NCBI GenBank assembly: GCA_025201865.1
Contig: MU603006.1
Span: 7,558-26,266 of the forward strand
Source: Ramicandelaber brevisporus
Taxonomy: Eukaryota; Kickxellomycota; Ramicandelaberales; Ramicandelaberaceae
Length of the DNA: 18,709 nucleotides
Reading direction: 5' to 3'
How positions within the stretch are numbered: the first letter of the stretch is position 1; each line of letters starts with the position of its first letter. Both the position numbers and the translations under genes were made by a program. This document shows positions 1 to 10,900 of the stretch, piece by piece. Below the pieces are notes generated by a model, which had not been told where the DNA came from, ran no database searches, and saw only the letters and a program-made list of their open reading frames with translations.

Positions 1-51
1 GAGTTCGACACTCTGCGCGACATTGCCCACAGCAAGGCTTCCTCTCACTAA
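1..51 (+). CDS. Possible 3' end of an upstream protein-coding gene
   Basis: Frame 1 is open from the window edge and ends in TAA at 49-51, giving sixteen codons that end in a Ser/His-rich tail (EFDTLRDIAHSKASSH). Codon choice (GAC, CTG, CGC, GCC, AAG) is G/C-rich at third positions, and the DNA changes abruptly after the stop to a T-rich stretch like a 3' untranslated region. That contrast is the only support. The piece is too short to assign a family, and it could be a chance open frame. Confidence 0.35.
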   Translation, partial: EFDTLRDIAHSKASSH

Positions 52-314
52 AGTTGCTTTTCCTATCCTTCTTCTTTACTTGTTCTTTTATTCTTTTTTA
101 AATCCACCTTTTGTGACTATGAGAGCTGAACACCATCCTTTACTGAATATAAATCCAGACGGATGAGCACCTATCATTATAACAATGCTCACTTGTTCAA
201 CGTTATATCGGTCGTGAATAGGATTCTAGTTTCGATATCACACACATCCAATCTTTTTCGTGTTGGCAAACCTCTCTTCAAGATTCACTCTTGTACAAAC
301 TTTCTATTGACGAG
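52..314 (+). promoter_or_regulatory. Promoter and leader region of the first F-box gene, with TATAAA
   Basis: This stretch lies between the presumed end of the upstream gene and the ATG at 315. A TATAAA matches at 148-153, about 160 bases before that ATG, in AT-rich DNA. A pyrimidine-rich run spans about 55-105. An in-frame TAG at 219-221 stops the F-box frame from extending upstream as an unspliced exon. The TATA assignment is inference, because one such match is expected fairly often in AT-rich DNA. Confidence 0.35.
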
Positions 315-378
315 ATGTTCGTGCCTGCCAACGTGCTGCTCGAGATTGCTGCATATGTTGAGCATACTGACCGGATGA
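163..378 (+). other. Upstream ORF overlapping the F-box start codon
   Basis: A 71-codon frame with a true ATG at 163 sits just downstream of the TATAAA. It runs out of frame through the start of the F-box coding sequence at 315 and ends at 378. Its product resembles no family I recognise and is rich in Ser, Leu and Cys. If transcribed from the nearby TATA-like site, it would be met first by scanning ribosomes and could lower translation of the main frame. It may equally be an accidental frame. Confidence 0.25.
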
Positions 379-1664
379 GCATGTCGCTTGTCAACTTTAC
401 GTGGGCAGATGCACTTATTCCGAAGGTGCAATCTCGTCTCGTTTACCTCGTGCGGCACAGGAGGCACTCACTCTCGCTGAAGCAACACCTGGACAAGTGT
501 AGTCACTTGATACGCGAGTTGACCATTGGCGACAGTTATACATCGGTTAACGACCATACCTGGGCTGACTATCTCGCACTGCGTGGTTGGCTCATGACTA
601 GCTGTCGCCAGATTACGAGATTGCGTGTAGTGTACAGCTCAGAGCCCAATAATGTGATTGCACTACTCGGTTGTATTGCTGCAATCCCATTCAATAACGA
701 TGAACATCGCAATAGCACTCTATCAAAATGTACCGAATCGATTGCCAAGATGCTTCTTGTATGTGGAGACGAACCGATATCTGGATGGAAGTATTCATTT
801 CTTAGCCTCGAAAATCCTGGAAAGTTTGACTACCAAAACCGACTACACTGGGAACTGACCAGCGACTGGATTGAACGTGTGTCTATAGTAGGGGCATATG
901 TGCCGCACCATATTCGACGAACCTGGAGTAAATTACAACTGATGCACCAGCATGTACTCGACGATAGTTTTTCTATTTGGCACTGGCTGATAAAAGAGCC
1001 ACTTGATCTCGAGTGCTTTCCGCAGCTCAGGCGAATTGCTCAAGTAAAATATGGTTTCCCAGAGCCAACTGGTTTAGAGAATCTGCCATCAAATTGTGTA
1101 AAAGCTTCCAAAGAAGCATGCTTGGGAAAGCGTGAAGGTTTGGAGTATGTTTTCCATTTTGTTGGATTAAAGACTCGTCCGCTTTCAATATTTGAAGAAA
1201 TATGTCAGTATCCAATTGTCTCACTATGTAAAGAAACGTACAAAATAACAGAGATCAAAGCAATGACATTAACCTCATCATACTTGGAGAGGGATTTTGA
1301 ACATTTCTATGATGTCTATACACTGGAACAGCCGTACTTGCCGCTTGAATATCTACAGATTATTGCAACTATGCCTATTGGTCGCAATATCTTGTCGCCT
1401 TACATACCGGAGAGGTTCTTTACAGTGTCTCGCCTCAAGGCAATTCCGGATAGATTCCCAAATCTGCAGTTTATCTTGTTAGAGAATTTGCCGCTCGTTG
1501 ACGATGAAGTTTTGAGAGAAATGTTGTTTGAGGCGGGGAATCCGATACCAAGATTACGCAAATTGAGACATATTACAGTGAATAAATGTGCCATTACACA
1601 GAAGAGTACATATTTACTCAATCTCATTAATACTGGCAGATGGTTACATAGTCGTTTCTTTTAA
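315..1664 (+). CDS. F-box/LRR-type protein (449 aa)
   Basis: This is probably a substrate-receptor subunit of an SCF ubiquitin ligase, in which the F-box binds Skp1 and the C-terminal repeats recruit a target. Residues 3-44 match the F-box pattern: a Val-Pro start, VLLEIAAYV, then SLVNFTWAD and a basic stretch. The rest shows irregular LRR-like segments, for example the one around IKAMTLTSSY and the stretch PNLQFILLENLPLVDDEVL near the C-terminus. The frame is open from 291 (TTG), but the first ATG is at 315 and starts right at the F-box, so I use it. The gene is intronless as read and ends 212 bases before the SMG1 ATG on the same strand. No canonical AATAAA follows its stop. Divergence of the repeats prevents naming a target. 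Confidence 0.75.
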   Translation: MFVPANVLLEIAAYVEHTDRMSMSLVNFTWADALIPKVQSRLVYLVRHRRHSLSLKQHLDKCSHLIRELTIGDSYTSVNDHTWADYLALRGWLMTSCRQITRLRVVYSSEPNNVIALLGCIAAIPFNNDEHRNSTLSKCTESIAKMLLVCGDEPISGWKYSFLSLENPGKFDYQNRLHWELTSDWIERVSIVGAYVPHHIRRTWSKLQLMHQHVLDDSFSIWHWLIKEPLDLECFPQLRRIAQVKYGFPEPTGLENLPSNCVKASKEACLGKREGLEYVFHFVGLKTRPLSIFEEICQYPIVSLCKETYKITEIKAMTLTSSYLERDFEHFYDVYTLEQPYLPLEYLQIIATMPIGRNILSPYIPERFFTVSRLKAIPDRFPNLQFILLENLPLVDDEVLREMLFEAGNPIPRLRKLRHITVNKCAITQKSTYLLNLINTGRWLHSRFF

Positions 1665-1876
1665 GGACATTGTTGAGCAAGATGCTCTTTTCGAATCTGC
1701 TTAACCGTTTAACATACTCTTTGTTATTACTAGAGATATATAGTCATATCCGCAGCAAAGGTTGCCATCTTCTTACTGCGGACGAGTTACAATATCGTAT
1801 GCAGTGTGTCGGTTATCCTTTTCATAGTTCAGTTTTTACTTTGTTGTTATTACTCTTTTATTTTTTTTTCTGCTAC
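1665..1876 (+). promoter_or_regulatory. SMG1 upstream region: TATATA and pyrimidine-rich leader
   Basis: The gap of 212 bases between the F-box stop and the SMG1 ATG holds TATATA at 1737-1742 (about 135 bases upstream) and a T-rich tract at about 1829-1870, which ends just before the ATG. T-rich leaders are common upstream of fungal start codons. The SMG1 frame is open through this stretch and contains in-frame ATGs at 1682 and 1799. The predicted peptide is hydrophobic only because the DNA is T-rich, so I treat it as untranslated. Confidence 0.45.
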
Positions 1877-4800
1877 ATGGCCGGACACGATCAACGCGAT
1901 CAGCTGTCCACAGGCGCTCATAGTAGCAACAGCAGTCATAACAGCGGAGGAGGAGGACGGAGACGCCGTGGAGGCGGTGGAGGCGGTAGAGGTCATCGCC
2001 ACCAGCATCAGCAACAGCAACAGCAACAGTCGTTTCATCATCCCTCCGACCATCTGTCTACTCCTGCAGGCGTTTACTCGCAACCACCAACTGCATACAT
2101 TAGTAGTTCGAACAGCAGCCTCAGTGGTGGTATTAGTGTTACTGGCGGTACTTTTGGGTCTGTTGGCAGTCGGCCGTACGAGCACACGTATTCAGCGTCT
2201 ACGGTTCTCGCTGGCGATTCTGCCAGAGCTACCGAGTCTGCACAGCCAGCCGCCGAAGAAGCTCGCGTTGCCAACAGTATCAAACACTCGTTGCATATCA
2301 TGAAGCAATTTGGACAGCAGCATGGCCCTGGTCCCGATGAAGTCATTACAGAATCGGTATCAATCTTGAGTGTGGTGCTTCAGCCGTCCGATCAGCAATC
2401 ATCCAGCGAAAATGGATCGCGTGCTGGAATTGCGCGTGTTTTGATGTCGCTATTGTTCCCTACCGGCTCCAGTGGCAGTCAAAGTGGTGGAGGCAGCAGC
2501 GGTGGCGTGGTGAGTTTGCTAGGCAATGTACAGTTTCCACGCAGTGCTAAGGATACGCTATGTCAGGCTATTGGATCCATGGCTGAACAGCTGGATGCAC
2601 GTTCTTTACGGATTCTGTTGACAGTGTTACTACGGGAAGCTGGTGAACCGCAGTCATCAAACCGCGTTGATAACAGCACAGGCTCAGGGAACAGTCAAAG
2701 TGGCTCAAGTTCTGGTGTCAACGCTGTGAACATATCTACAGTTGCATTCAGTGGAGAGCGTGCCTGCTGGATGCTCTATATATTAAACGATATTGCCACA
2801 AAGCTTCAAACCAACTCTGAAATGGCCAGCAGTAGCTCGGGGATATTCAATGATTTTGTTAGTCGAATCATGTCTCGCTGCACAAGTATCTTATCATTGA
2901 CTCGCGATATTAGTGATGACTTTGGAGGAATCATCGCCGGATTAGTAAAAGTGATTGGACAGTATAATTCTAACAGAGTGTCAAAAGATGCCATCCACCG
3001 ACTATTGACTACTTTGCAAAAGCGTCACTTTGACACTTCTTATGCCAGTATTGTTGGGTCTGATTCTACCGAACATGCATCATCTAGCAGCGGAGGGAGG
3101 TTGCTTGTGTGTCGAATTCTGGACTCTTTGAGTGCATTTTGGAGTAATGGTCATGCTGATGTTGGACAGGAGGCATTGATGGAGATTGTTGCAGTGTTAT
3201 CAATGGAGATCTCACAAGCTCAAGAGAGTCTTGGTCCAGCTGGCTACGCTGTTGCAGATGCCTTTAGCTCGGCCATTCCAGGCTCCTCTGGCAGTGGAGG
3301 TGGTGAGTATTCTCGACCGTGGACCACAGTTGGCACAGTTGACACTAGCTCTGGCTACTTTGATGATTCGGATGCTTCCCATAATCCTCGATCGATTCCT
3401 ATTAACAAACCAATGACACGCGTCACATCTTCCTTGGCTTCAACAGCTGGTTTTGCAGCACCAATCATGGCTGCAGTTGGTCGCCGGCTGCATTTCTTTG
3501 CCATGTTACTTGATTCTCTTGCCGATTCTCTCCAGAGTGCAAATGTGCAAAAATCACAGCATGCAATTACACTGTCGACCACATCGGATGTTTATTTGGG
3601 CATTTGCCAGACAGTGGTTCCACTTCTGGTTCGCTTTGGTGACATTTATTCTCGTTATCGCGCTTTGACTAGCCGTTCAACAGTTCCTGGCAGTAATAGT
3701 AGTGTGAGCAGCGGCAGTCACTCGTCTGTGGCATCTTCATCGCCAGCTCATCACGCGATGTCTCGTCCTGGTAGCACATCAGCTGGTTCTATCAACAGCA
3801 GTAGTGGCAGTGGTATTGGCAGTGGCGGTAGCAGTGGAAGTGGAAGTGCTGACTGGAACGATATTGTGTTTGATGTGATATCAGCATTGTCTCGGCCGCG
3901 CCAGGCACAATATGTCACGTTGTATGGTCTACAGTCTCTTGATTTGATGCTTCATTCAGTGTGTGCGTGGTCTGGTAGTGGAAATCGTACTGAGTCCAAT
4001 GCTTTGGTTGAGAGATTGTCTCGCTTCTCTTCACAGCTTGAAACTTGGTATACCTCTAATGCTCACCTACCAAGTGCAGCTGCGGCTCAGTGCCTGGCTA
4101 TGATCAAGCCCTCTGCACCATTGATGCGGCTGCGTGAAGATGCACTGAAGCTGTCAACAAGCGATGTCTCAAGCGAGTCTTGCCAGCGTGTTTTGCAGTT
4201 CATTTTGCGATCCGCTCAGCTGATTGCATTGTTAGTATCCGTTGCCTCCAATGTTGATGGACAGCTAATGAATGCTGCACTGTCCACTGTTGTTGACGAG
4301 CTGTGCTCTGCTGTTGGCGTGGCCTTTCCTCGTAAAAGTACACCAATCCCAATCAGACCCCCGCCTGGTGCCATAGAGTCGTCTCCAAGTAGCTCGCTAG
4401 CGCTGTCACTAATGTCGGGCCAGACTTCAGCCAGCAGCGGTATTGCTCGCACTCCATCTCGTCAGCAAGTTGATTTTGGCACAGTTGGCTCTCTTCTCCA
4501 AAGCGCTGCTCTCTCGGCTTCATCAGCATTGTCATCCATGAATCCCTCGGAGCTTATTGCGTCATCTAGCCTCGATTTTGATAAACAGCGTCGTCGAGCT
4601 CCAACTAACATGCCCGCTGTTCGTCGTGAATTTTATGAAATTTCTCGCCATGCTGAGACCATTGCTCTCTTCGATGTCGCACTGCTGGATGCCATGGCTC
4701 GAATTGACGAAGAGCGCGGTTCGTTGGACACTGTGATGCAAACATTGGTATCTGTTTCAAACTGGTTGTTAACATCTGGCGATGCTGCTACATGTGTTTC

Positions 4801-4884
4801 TGCAGCTCAGCTGTGGAATGTATTACTGCCAACTATATTTCAGCTTTGTGCATCTCACAATTGGTTTGTCGATGAAGACGATAC

Positions 4885-4918
<34 letters not shown>

Positions 4919-7900
4919 AGCCAGTTGACAAACTCTCCTCGTGATATCGTGATTAGACGGCTGATTCCTGCTCTGCTGGAAACCATGCCTTTACTGCCAC
5001 TCTCTTCTCGGTTGGATGTCATTTCCGCAGTTGAGTCGTTTTCTATCATGGCATGTAGCAGTGATACTCTTCAGCACTCTGTGATCGATTTAGTCAGACG
5101 TGTCATTAATCTCCTTGGAACCGACTCTACTCCAGATGTGCGCTTGGCAATGGTTGAGGCCACTCATTCCATACTGGCCGTTGACAATGTCAGCGCAGCC
5201 GTGTTTATTGCCTCGCATTTGACATCGGCGGACATTGATATTATCCGACTTGGCGTTTCAGATATCGATGCCGATGTGCGTTCTGCTTCATCCCAGCTGT
5301 GCCAGCTACTGTCTTCGCTTCGTGGTCCTGTCGATAATTGCTCAAATCAGCAGCGACAGCAGCAACAACAACAGCTTTTACCAGATTGTGAACACCCGTC
5401 CAATGTCACCAGCAGCGCAGTCTTTGATGTGATGGGCCAGTTCAGCAAGTGTTTAATATCATCTTCGGCTGCCGTTACAGGATTCCAACCATTCCATATT
5501 CGTGCAATTCTGGCTCTAGTTGGCGGTCCCCAAACACAGCACTCACTCTCAATGTCATCTACAGAGTCTTCTTATGATAGCGATGCTCTGCAACCTATCT
5601 CTGACCAACAAGCTATCTCTGTGCTTCGTCGACTGTTTATTGCCAATGGTGGTGTGACTACTGTTTTGCGCGGCACTGCTCTGGGAGCCACCCTCGCTGC
5701 ATCATCGCCTGTTGAGTTATCACGCTGGATTGCTCGTTTAGAAGCGTCCAGCGAGATTGTGATTCAATGGAGTCTGTGGGCACTGGCTTTGTTACTTGTA
5801 CAGCATGCTGCATTGAACCCAACTGACCAATCATCTGGCGGCAGTCCCGATTCTCGATTCTATCAGCAACAACAGCAACAGCAACAGCAACAGCAACAAC
5901 AACCACAGATACCCTCTTTAGACTCAGTTCTCGCTCAAATTGGAGCGGCATTGGCAAACTTGACATCAGCGGCCCGAAACACACTTTCACTTGACATTCA
6001 GCAGTCCAGTACAGCCATTCCATCAGCTGCCATCTCAGAGGATAGTGTCTCCCCTTCAACATTTGGAATATTGCAGAATATCTCACCTGTCATTACCATT
6101 CGAGATAGATTGCGCTTCATTCTACTGTTCACTGGGTTGCTCGAGACGCACATATTCCCGGTCGCCCGTGTTGGCGGAACTACGTATCGTGCAATTCCTC
6201 AGTTCCAGTTGCTCTCTACATCGGCAGCTTCTGCGGCAGCTCAGCAGCCACATCGTCTCATTGCAAATGTTCGAACAGTATGGCAAGAGTCTACTCGCCG
6301 GTGGTTTGATTGGCAGCGCATTCGATTGGTTGTAGCAGCGCGTGCAGTTGGTGACATTGAGTCACTTGCTTGGCATGGTGAGCTTGCACTGGTTAGATTT
6401 GCAGCGGATTGTGAAAGACGAGTGAGTCAAGTTAGCACAATCCAACAACAGCAGCAGCAACAACAGCAACATCAAGCAGGCAGCATGTTCAAATTGAATG
6501 AAAAGCTAACACAGACATTCAACACGCTCGCACAGACTTTGGCGTTTTTAACCACAGCATATGTTGAATTGCACGACAGTACAATGCTGGAGGCGCTCAA
6601 AGTGTGGCGCAGCAATTTTATTTCTTCAATCGAGCGCATTATTGGACAACAACAGCTACAGCAGCAGCAACAACAGCCGGTAAATCAAGGCTTTACAGAG
6701 CAATCAATAGTCATTGGTTTTATTCGTTCTTTATTGCGTGGATTGGAAGCTGGGCAGTTGGATGCGTGCTCCAAATTGGCATCTGGACGACCTGATTTGT
6801 TTGTTCACGACATGACTGTTGCTCTGGACTCGTTCATGTCTCTTCCTGACCAGTGTGCAGCTGATACCGGTCGTTCTGAGTTGCCACACACTGCACCTTC
6901 TCTGATTGCTGAATCTCTCCAGCAGCTGGCTTGTGCAACTTCCTCTTGCGCACCATGGTTCAGTTCCATCATGTCATTGGACGATACTGGCAGTGGCGAT
7001 GGCGATGATGTCTTTGCCCGTGTAGTGGAGTCTCTTCGCATGTTTGATTCCACTCTTGTGTCCAGTCAACAAGGTGCTGCGCAAAGGCTGCATGTGCAGC
7101 TTCAATTGCCACTCGCTATTGTCCAAGGGTTTGCCCTGGCCCACAATCCAATCTGGCAAACTGCTCTTGATCTGGCAGATGGTGGTGCTGATGTCCAGCC
7201 TGCAAATAGTATAACAGGAATGCTGACCAAACTGGATCTGCCATATCGCTCCAAGCTTGCACTGGCTTCTTCTGCGAAGCTTCGTGTCGACCATCTTTAC
7301 AATGCATCTGCTATCGAACGTGCGGTGTGTACCGCTTTGTTGGATGGTACTTTGAACACTGCAGATTCGAATGCATCTCTTGGTGGCGATGATGGCCTCG
7401 ATATCGATTTAGTTGCTCGTCCTTTGCGCCAGTCTCAAGCTATTAGCCAGCTGCTCGCTACAACATCAGTAAACGCTGGTTATTTCATGCACGACGTGGA
7501 TACATTTACTCAAATCGCAACTTTGCTCTGCAAGTCTGAGTTGTCAAATATTGCTTCGCTTACTTCCACAGTTGCTGCATTTGTGATTAAAGCTGCTCAA
7601 ACTGCTCGATTCGGTGGGCGATTATCAATGGCATCAACTCTGTTAGGTGAAGCTCAATCAAGCACTCTATTTATGGATGATGGCAGTCAGCAGAATGGTG
7701 ATGACTTTGCTATTGGGGCTAGTCTTTTATTGCTCGAACAGTCTCGAGTTGATCGAACTCTGTATCAATGGGATCGCTACTTGACAAGTGTGGATCGCAC
7801 CATTGCCGCTTTGACCGATGTAGCCTCGTTCTCTGCGTCCATTGATAGTCACTCACATGGCCATTCGCAGCTTGCACAAAATGTACTCTGTGACATTGCC

Positions 7901-10900
7901 ACCACACTCCCATCTGTGGTTGGTTCATCTCAATCTAGTAGACTTGCTCCTGCGCTCCGCAGCACTCTTGCCAACGCACTTCTTCTCTCCAATGACAAGA
8001 CAGACAATGACAATCACCGCCGCTGCTGTATCGCTCGCATTGATCACTTGCTGGCTTTCTCGTCTCGCAACAGCGCTGATATTACTATGGCCACCTTTAA
8101 GGTGCAGTCTGATCTTCTAACAACAGCTACTCAGCTGCAGCCCGGTCCAAATCCATGGTGGATTCTTACCCAGTGCGCCTATTCTCTCTACAGCAATCTC
8201 TCTGGTCTGTCTCCTGCACTCGATTCATCATGCGCTGTGCCTACTACAAGTGGTGGTGGTGGTGGTAACAGCAGTTGGTCCAAGGATTCAGTGGCTGGTC
8301 GTATGTATGAGATTGCTCTGCGTGAACAATCCGGCTCATGCTCCGCTCGTTGTTCGGATTCCCACATTGCCGTTGTGAATGATTCTGCCGAGTATATCAT
8401 CAACTCTGTTTCGTCATCAGCATCGCTTGCAAGAGATTCTGTTGATGACAATGGCCTGGATAATAGCTTGGATAACGACCAAGTGGATGCATTGGCTGCC
8501 CATCTCGCCAGTGTGTATCCAGGTGATCAGCAGCAGGTTGCAAGATTACGTCAACTCGCTGAGCAAGCTGTCCGTGCCTCACAGGCTGCCAGAACCTCAC
8601 AAGCCGCACTTTTGCAAACCATGCGCCATGCTTCCGATAACAAGAGTGCCAAGTCGAAGAGATCGCCTCTTGAGTCGATTGCTGCACTTGATGAAGGGTC
8701 TCCGTTTGATGCTGGAGTTGCTGCTCTTCTCTTTTTGCAGATTGCGATGCGCCATCCCAGTGGAGTCTCCACTCTGGTGTCTGATTCCACTTCTGGTCTT
8801 CCTAGTGGTTCATCTCAGGTTTGGCTGCCGCTGATTCCGCAGCTGTTTGCCCACTTGATTGCCACCGGCTCTGGTGCTCTGACTGCAGCTGCTCATTCTG
8901 CGCTCTCTTCGTCGATGTCAAGCAACTCATCTGCACTCTGCAGCTCAGCTTTGTTCACCACTTGGACAAATGAACGCTGTCGTATTCTGCGCACTATCTT
9001 GCACTCTATCGCTGGTTCGCATCCTCAAGCCCTCGTCTTCCCGCTGAGTGTTCAAGGTGGCCGCGCTGCATCCATCGCTGCTGAACGTGGTCCTGATCAC
9101 TGCAAGCCGATGCTACGTGAGGTATTGAGCGTGAAACGCAGTATCCGCAACAAATCTCCACAGCTGTTGTTGGATACCGAGATGGTGGTTGCGGAATTCA
9201 ATCGAATCGCAGTTTTACCTGAAGAGAGGTGGATGCACACTTTGGAGAGACTTCAGCTGGAGGGCAAGACACTTATGACCAAGCTAGCGAGAGCTGCATC
9301 TGCATCAAATCGCTCAATGAATAGCGAGGATGGCAATACGGAGCAACAACCACAGTCGGCAGTGTCACCTTCAGATATTGGAATGGCATCGAGGTTTATT
9401 CGCATCGCAACAAGTCGTCTCTCAGATTTATACCAGCAAACTATTGGTAGCATTGAGGATGCTCAGCGTCAACAGATGGCTGCCGCAGCAGCTGAAGAAG
9501 AGGCTGCCGGCGATGAACTGGAGACTGAGACTACCACTGCTACCACTGCCACTGCCACCGCAACCGCAGCTTCCCGTCGTCCACGCCTGACTGAGCACGA
9601 TGCTGCCTTAAGAAGAGGCTGCCAGCGATGAGCTGGAGACTGAGACTACCACTGCTACCACTGCCACTGCCACCGCAACCGCAGCTTCCCGTCGTCCACG
9701 CCTGACTGAGCACGATGCTGCCTTTGCCCGTGACTATGGCTCTGTTTGCCGAGGTGCCATCTCTGCTCTTCAGGCGGTTGCTCAGCAAGACCCATCCAGA
9801 CTGCACATTGTATGGTCTCGCAACATTGTCGAGCAATTATTCCGTCCACTTCAGCGCATTGTGTCTGGCACGCATACTCTCGAACTGTCTCGAATTAGTC
9901 CAGCACTGGCATCTTTGCGCGATGTTGATATTCCAATGCCAATGTTCTACTCGTCAATGTCTTCTACCAGCTCGAATACACTGTGTACAACTGCCGCATT
10001 TGGCCCAGCTGTGTCTGTCTATAATACGAAGACTAAGCCCAAGCGCATACGCTGGATTGTATCCGATGGATCTGATTCCGCCATCCAGCAACGCCGCACT
10101 GGCAGCAACTCTGGAAGTCGTCACATGTCGCCTGCACAATCAACCGCCACTTCCCCCAAATTGGTTGCCGACAAGAGTCCTGCAGATGTGTCTTTGACCC
10201 GTCCTCGCACTGTGCAAATGCATCATGCTCGCACCAACAACCCAAGTACAAGTGGTGAGTATGCAGGCGTTGGTGGTGGTAAGCCGTTCTTGATAAAGGG
10301 TGGTGAAGACATGCATTTGGATGAGCGCATTATGCAGTACTTTATGATGTTTGATCGTCATCTTCGTCGCGTCTCTGCCGCTGCGTCTCAGTCGCAGAGT
10401 GTGGATTTGCCTCCGTTAAAGTCATACTTTGCAATGCCACTGAGTGCTCGATCCGGTATTGCAGAGTGGGTTGAGCATACTTCCTCTTTGTTGCATCTTT
10501 GGAGAGGTGCTGTGCAGCGCAACACTATGATAGTCAACTATCTCGACAGTGTCAATGCATCTGGCCAGCAGCAGCAGCAGCAGCCGCAGCCGCAGCACAT
10601 TCAACAGATGCAACAAAACAAGATTATGCGACCATACGACATGTTTGCAGCCAAAGTCAATGAGATTATCCAAGCCAAGCCGCCACCAACTGATGATGAC
10701 GACAATGCTGAGTATGAAGACAATCTCCATCTCGAAGCGTTCCGTGCATTGTGTACTGAGTGGGCAGATGATTGGCTATTACGCGAAGTGCTTTTAACAT
10801 CATCACCGCCCTCGCTGCCACTGCTCCAGCCTCCGCTGAACACATCCTGCAGCAGCTATATTGGTCGTGAAACAGGACCAGCCAGCGCATGGGCAACCCG

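Noticed and set aside
1670-1876. Signal peptide or membrane anchor on SMG1
   Set aside because: The hydrophobic residues come from a T-rich leader. No PIKK has such an anchor, and the polar N-terminus starting at 1877 has its own ATG.
5658-6086. Minus-strand 142-codon open frame
   Set aside because: It lies opposite the SMG1 coding sequence, includes a Val/Ala run that is only the antisense of a CAG/CAA tract, and resembles no family.
5864-6676. Regular repeats that could suggest a CRISPR-like array
   Set aside because: They are in-frame glutamine codon runs at irregular spacing, with no fixed repeat length and no spacers.
9612-9631. Programmed +1 ribosomal frameshift in SMG1, analogous to antizyme, at CGA-TGA
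   Set aside because: The two frames overlap only over 17 bases, made by the duplication junction itself, and removing one copy restores the frame without any recoding.
9629-9861. Two separate genes, a HEAT-repeat protein and a stand-alone PIKK kinase
   Set aside because: SMG1 FRB-like coding continues without an ATG from the repeat to the kinase, and the two frames are joined exactly by the 115-bp duplication, so one broken gene is simpler.
10254-10262. GTGAGT, a consensus 5' splice site, in the SMG1 kinase region
   Set aside because: The DNA immediately downstream encodes the catalytic lysine motif, which must be retained, so an intron cannot start here without destroying the kinase.
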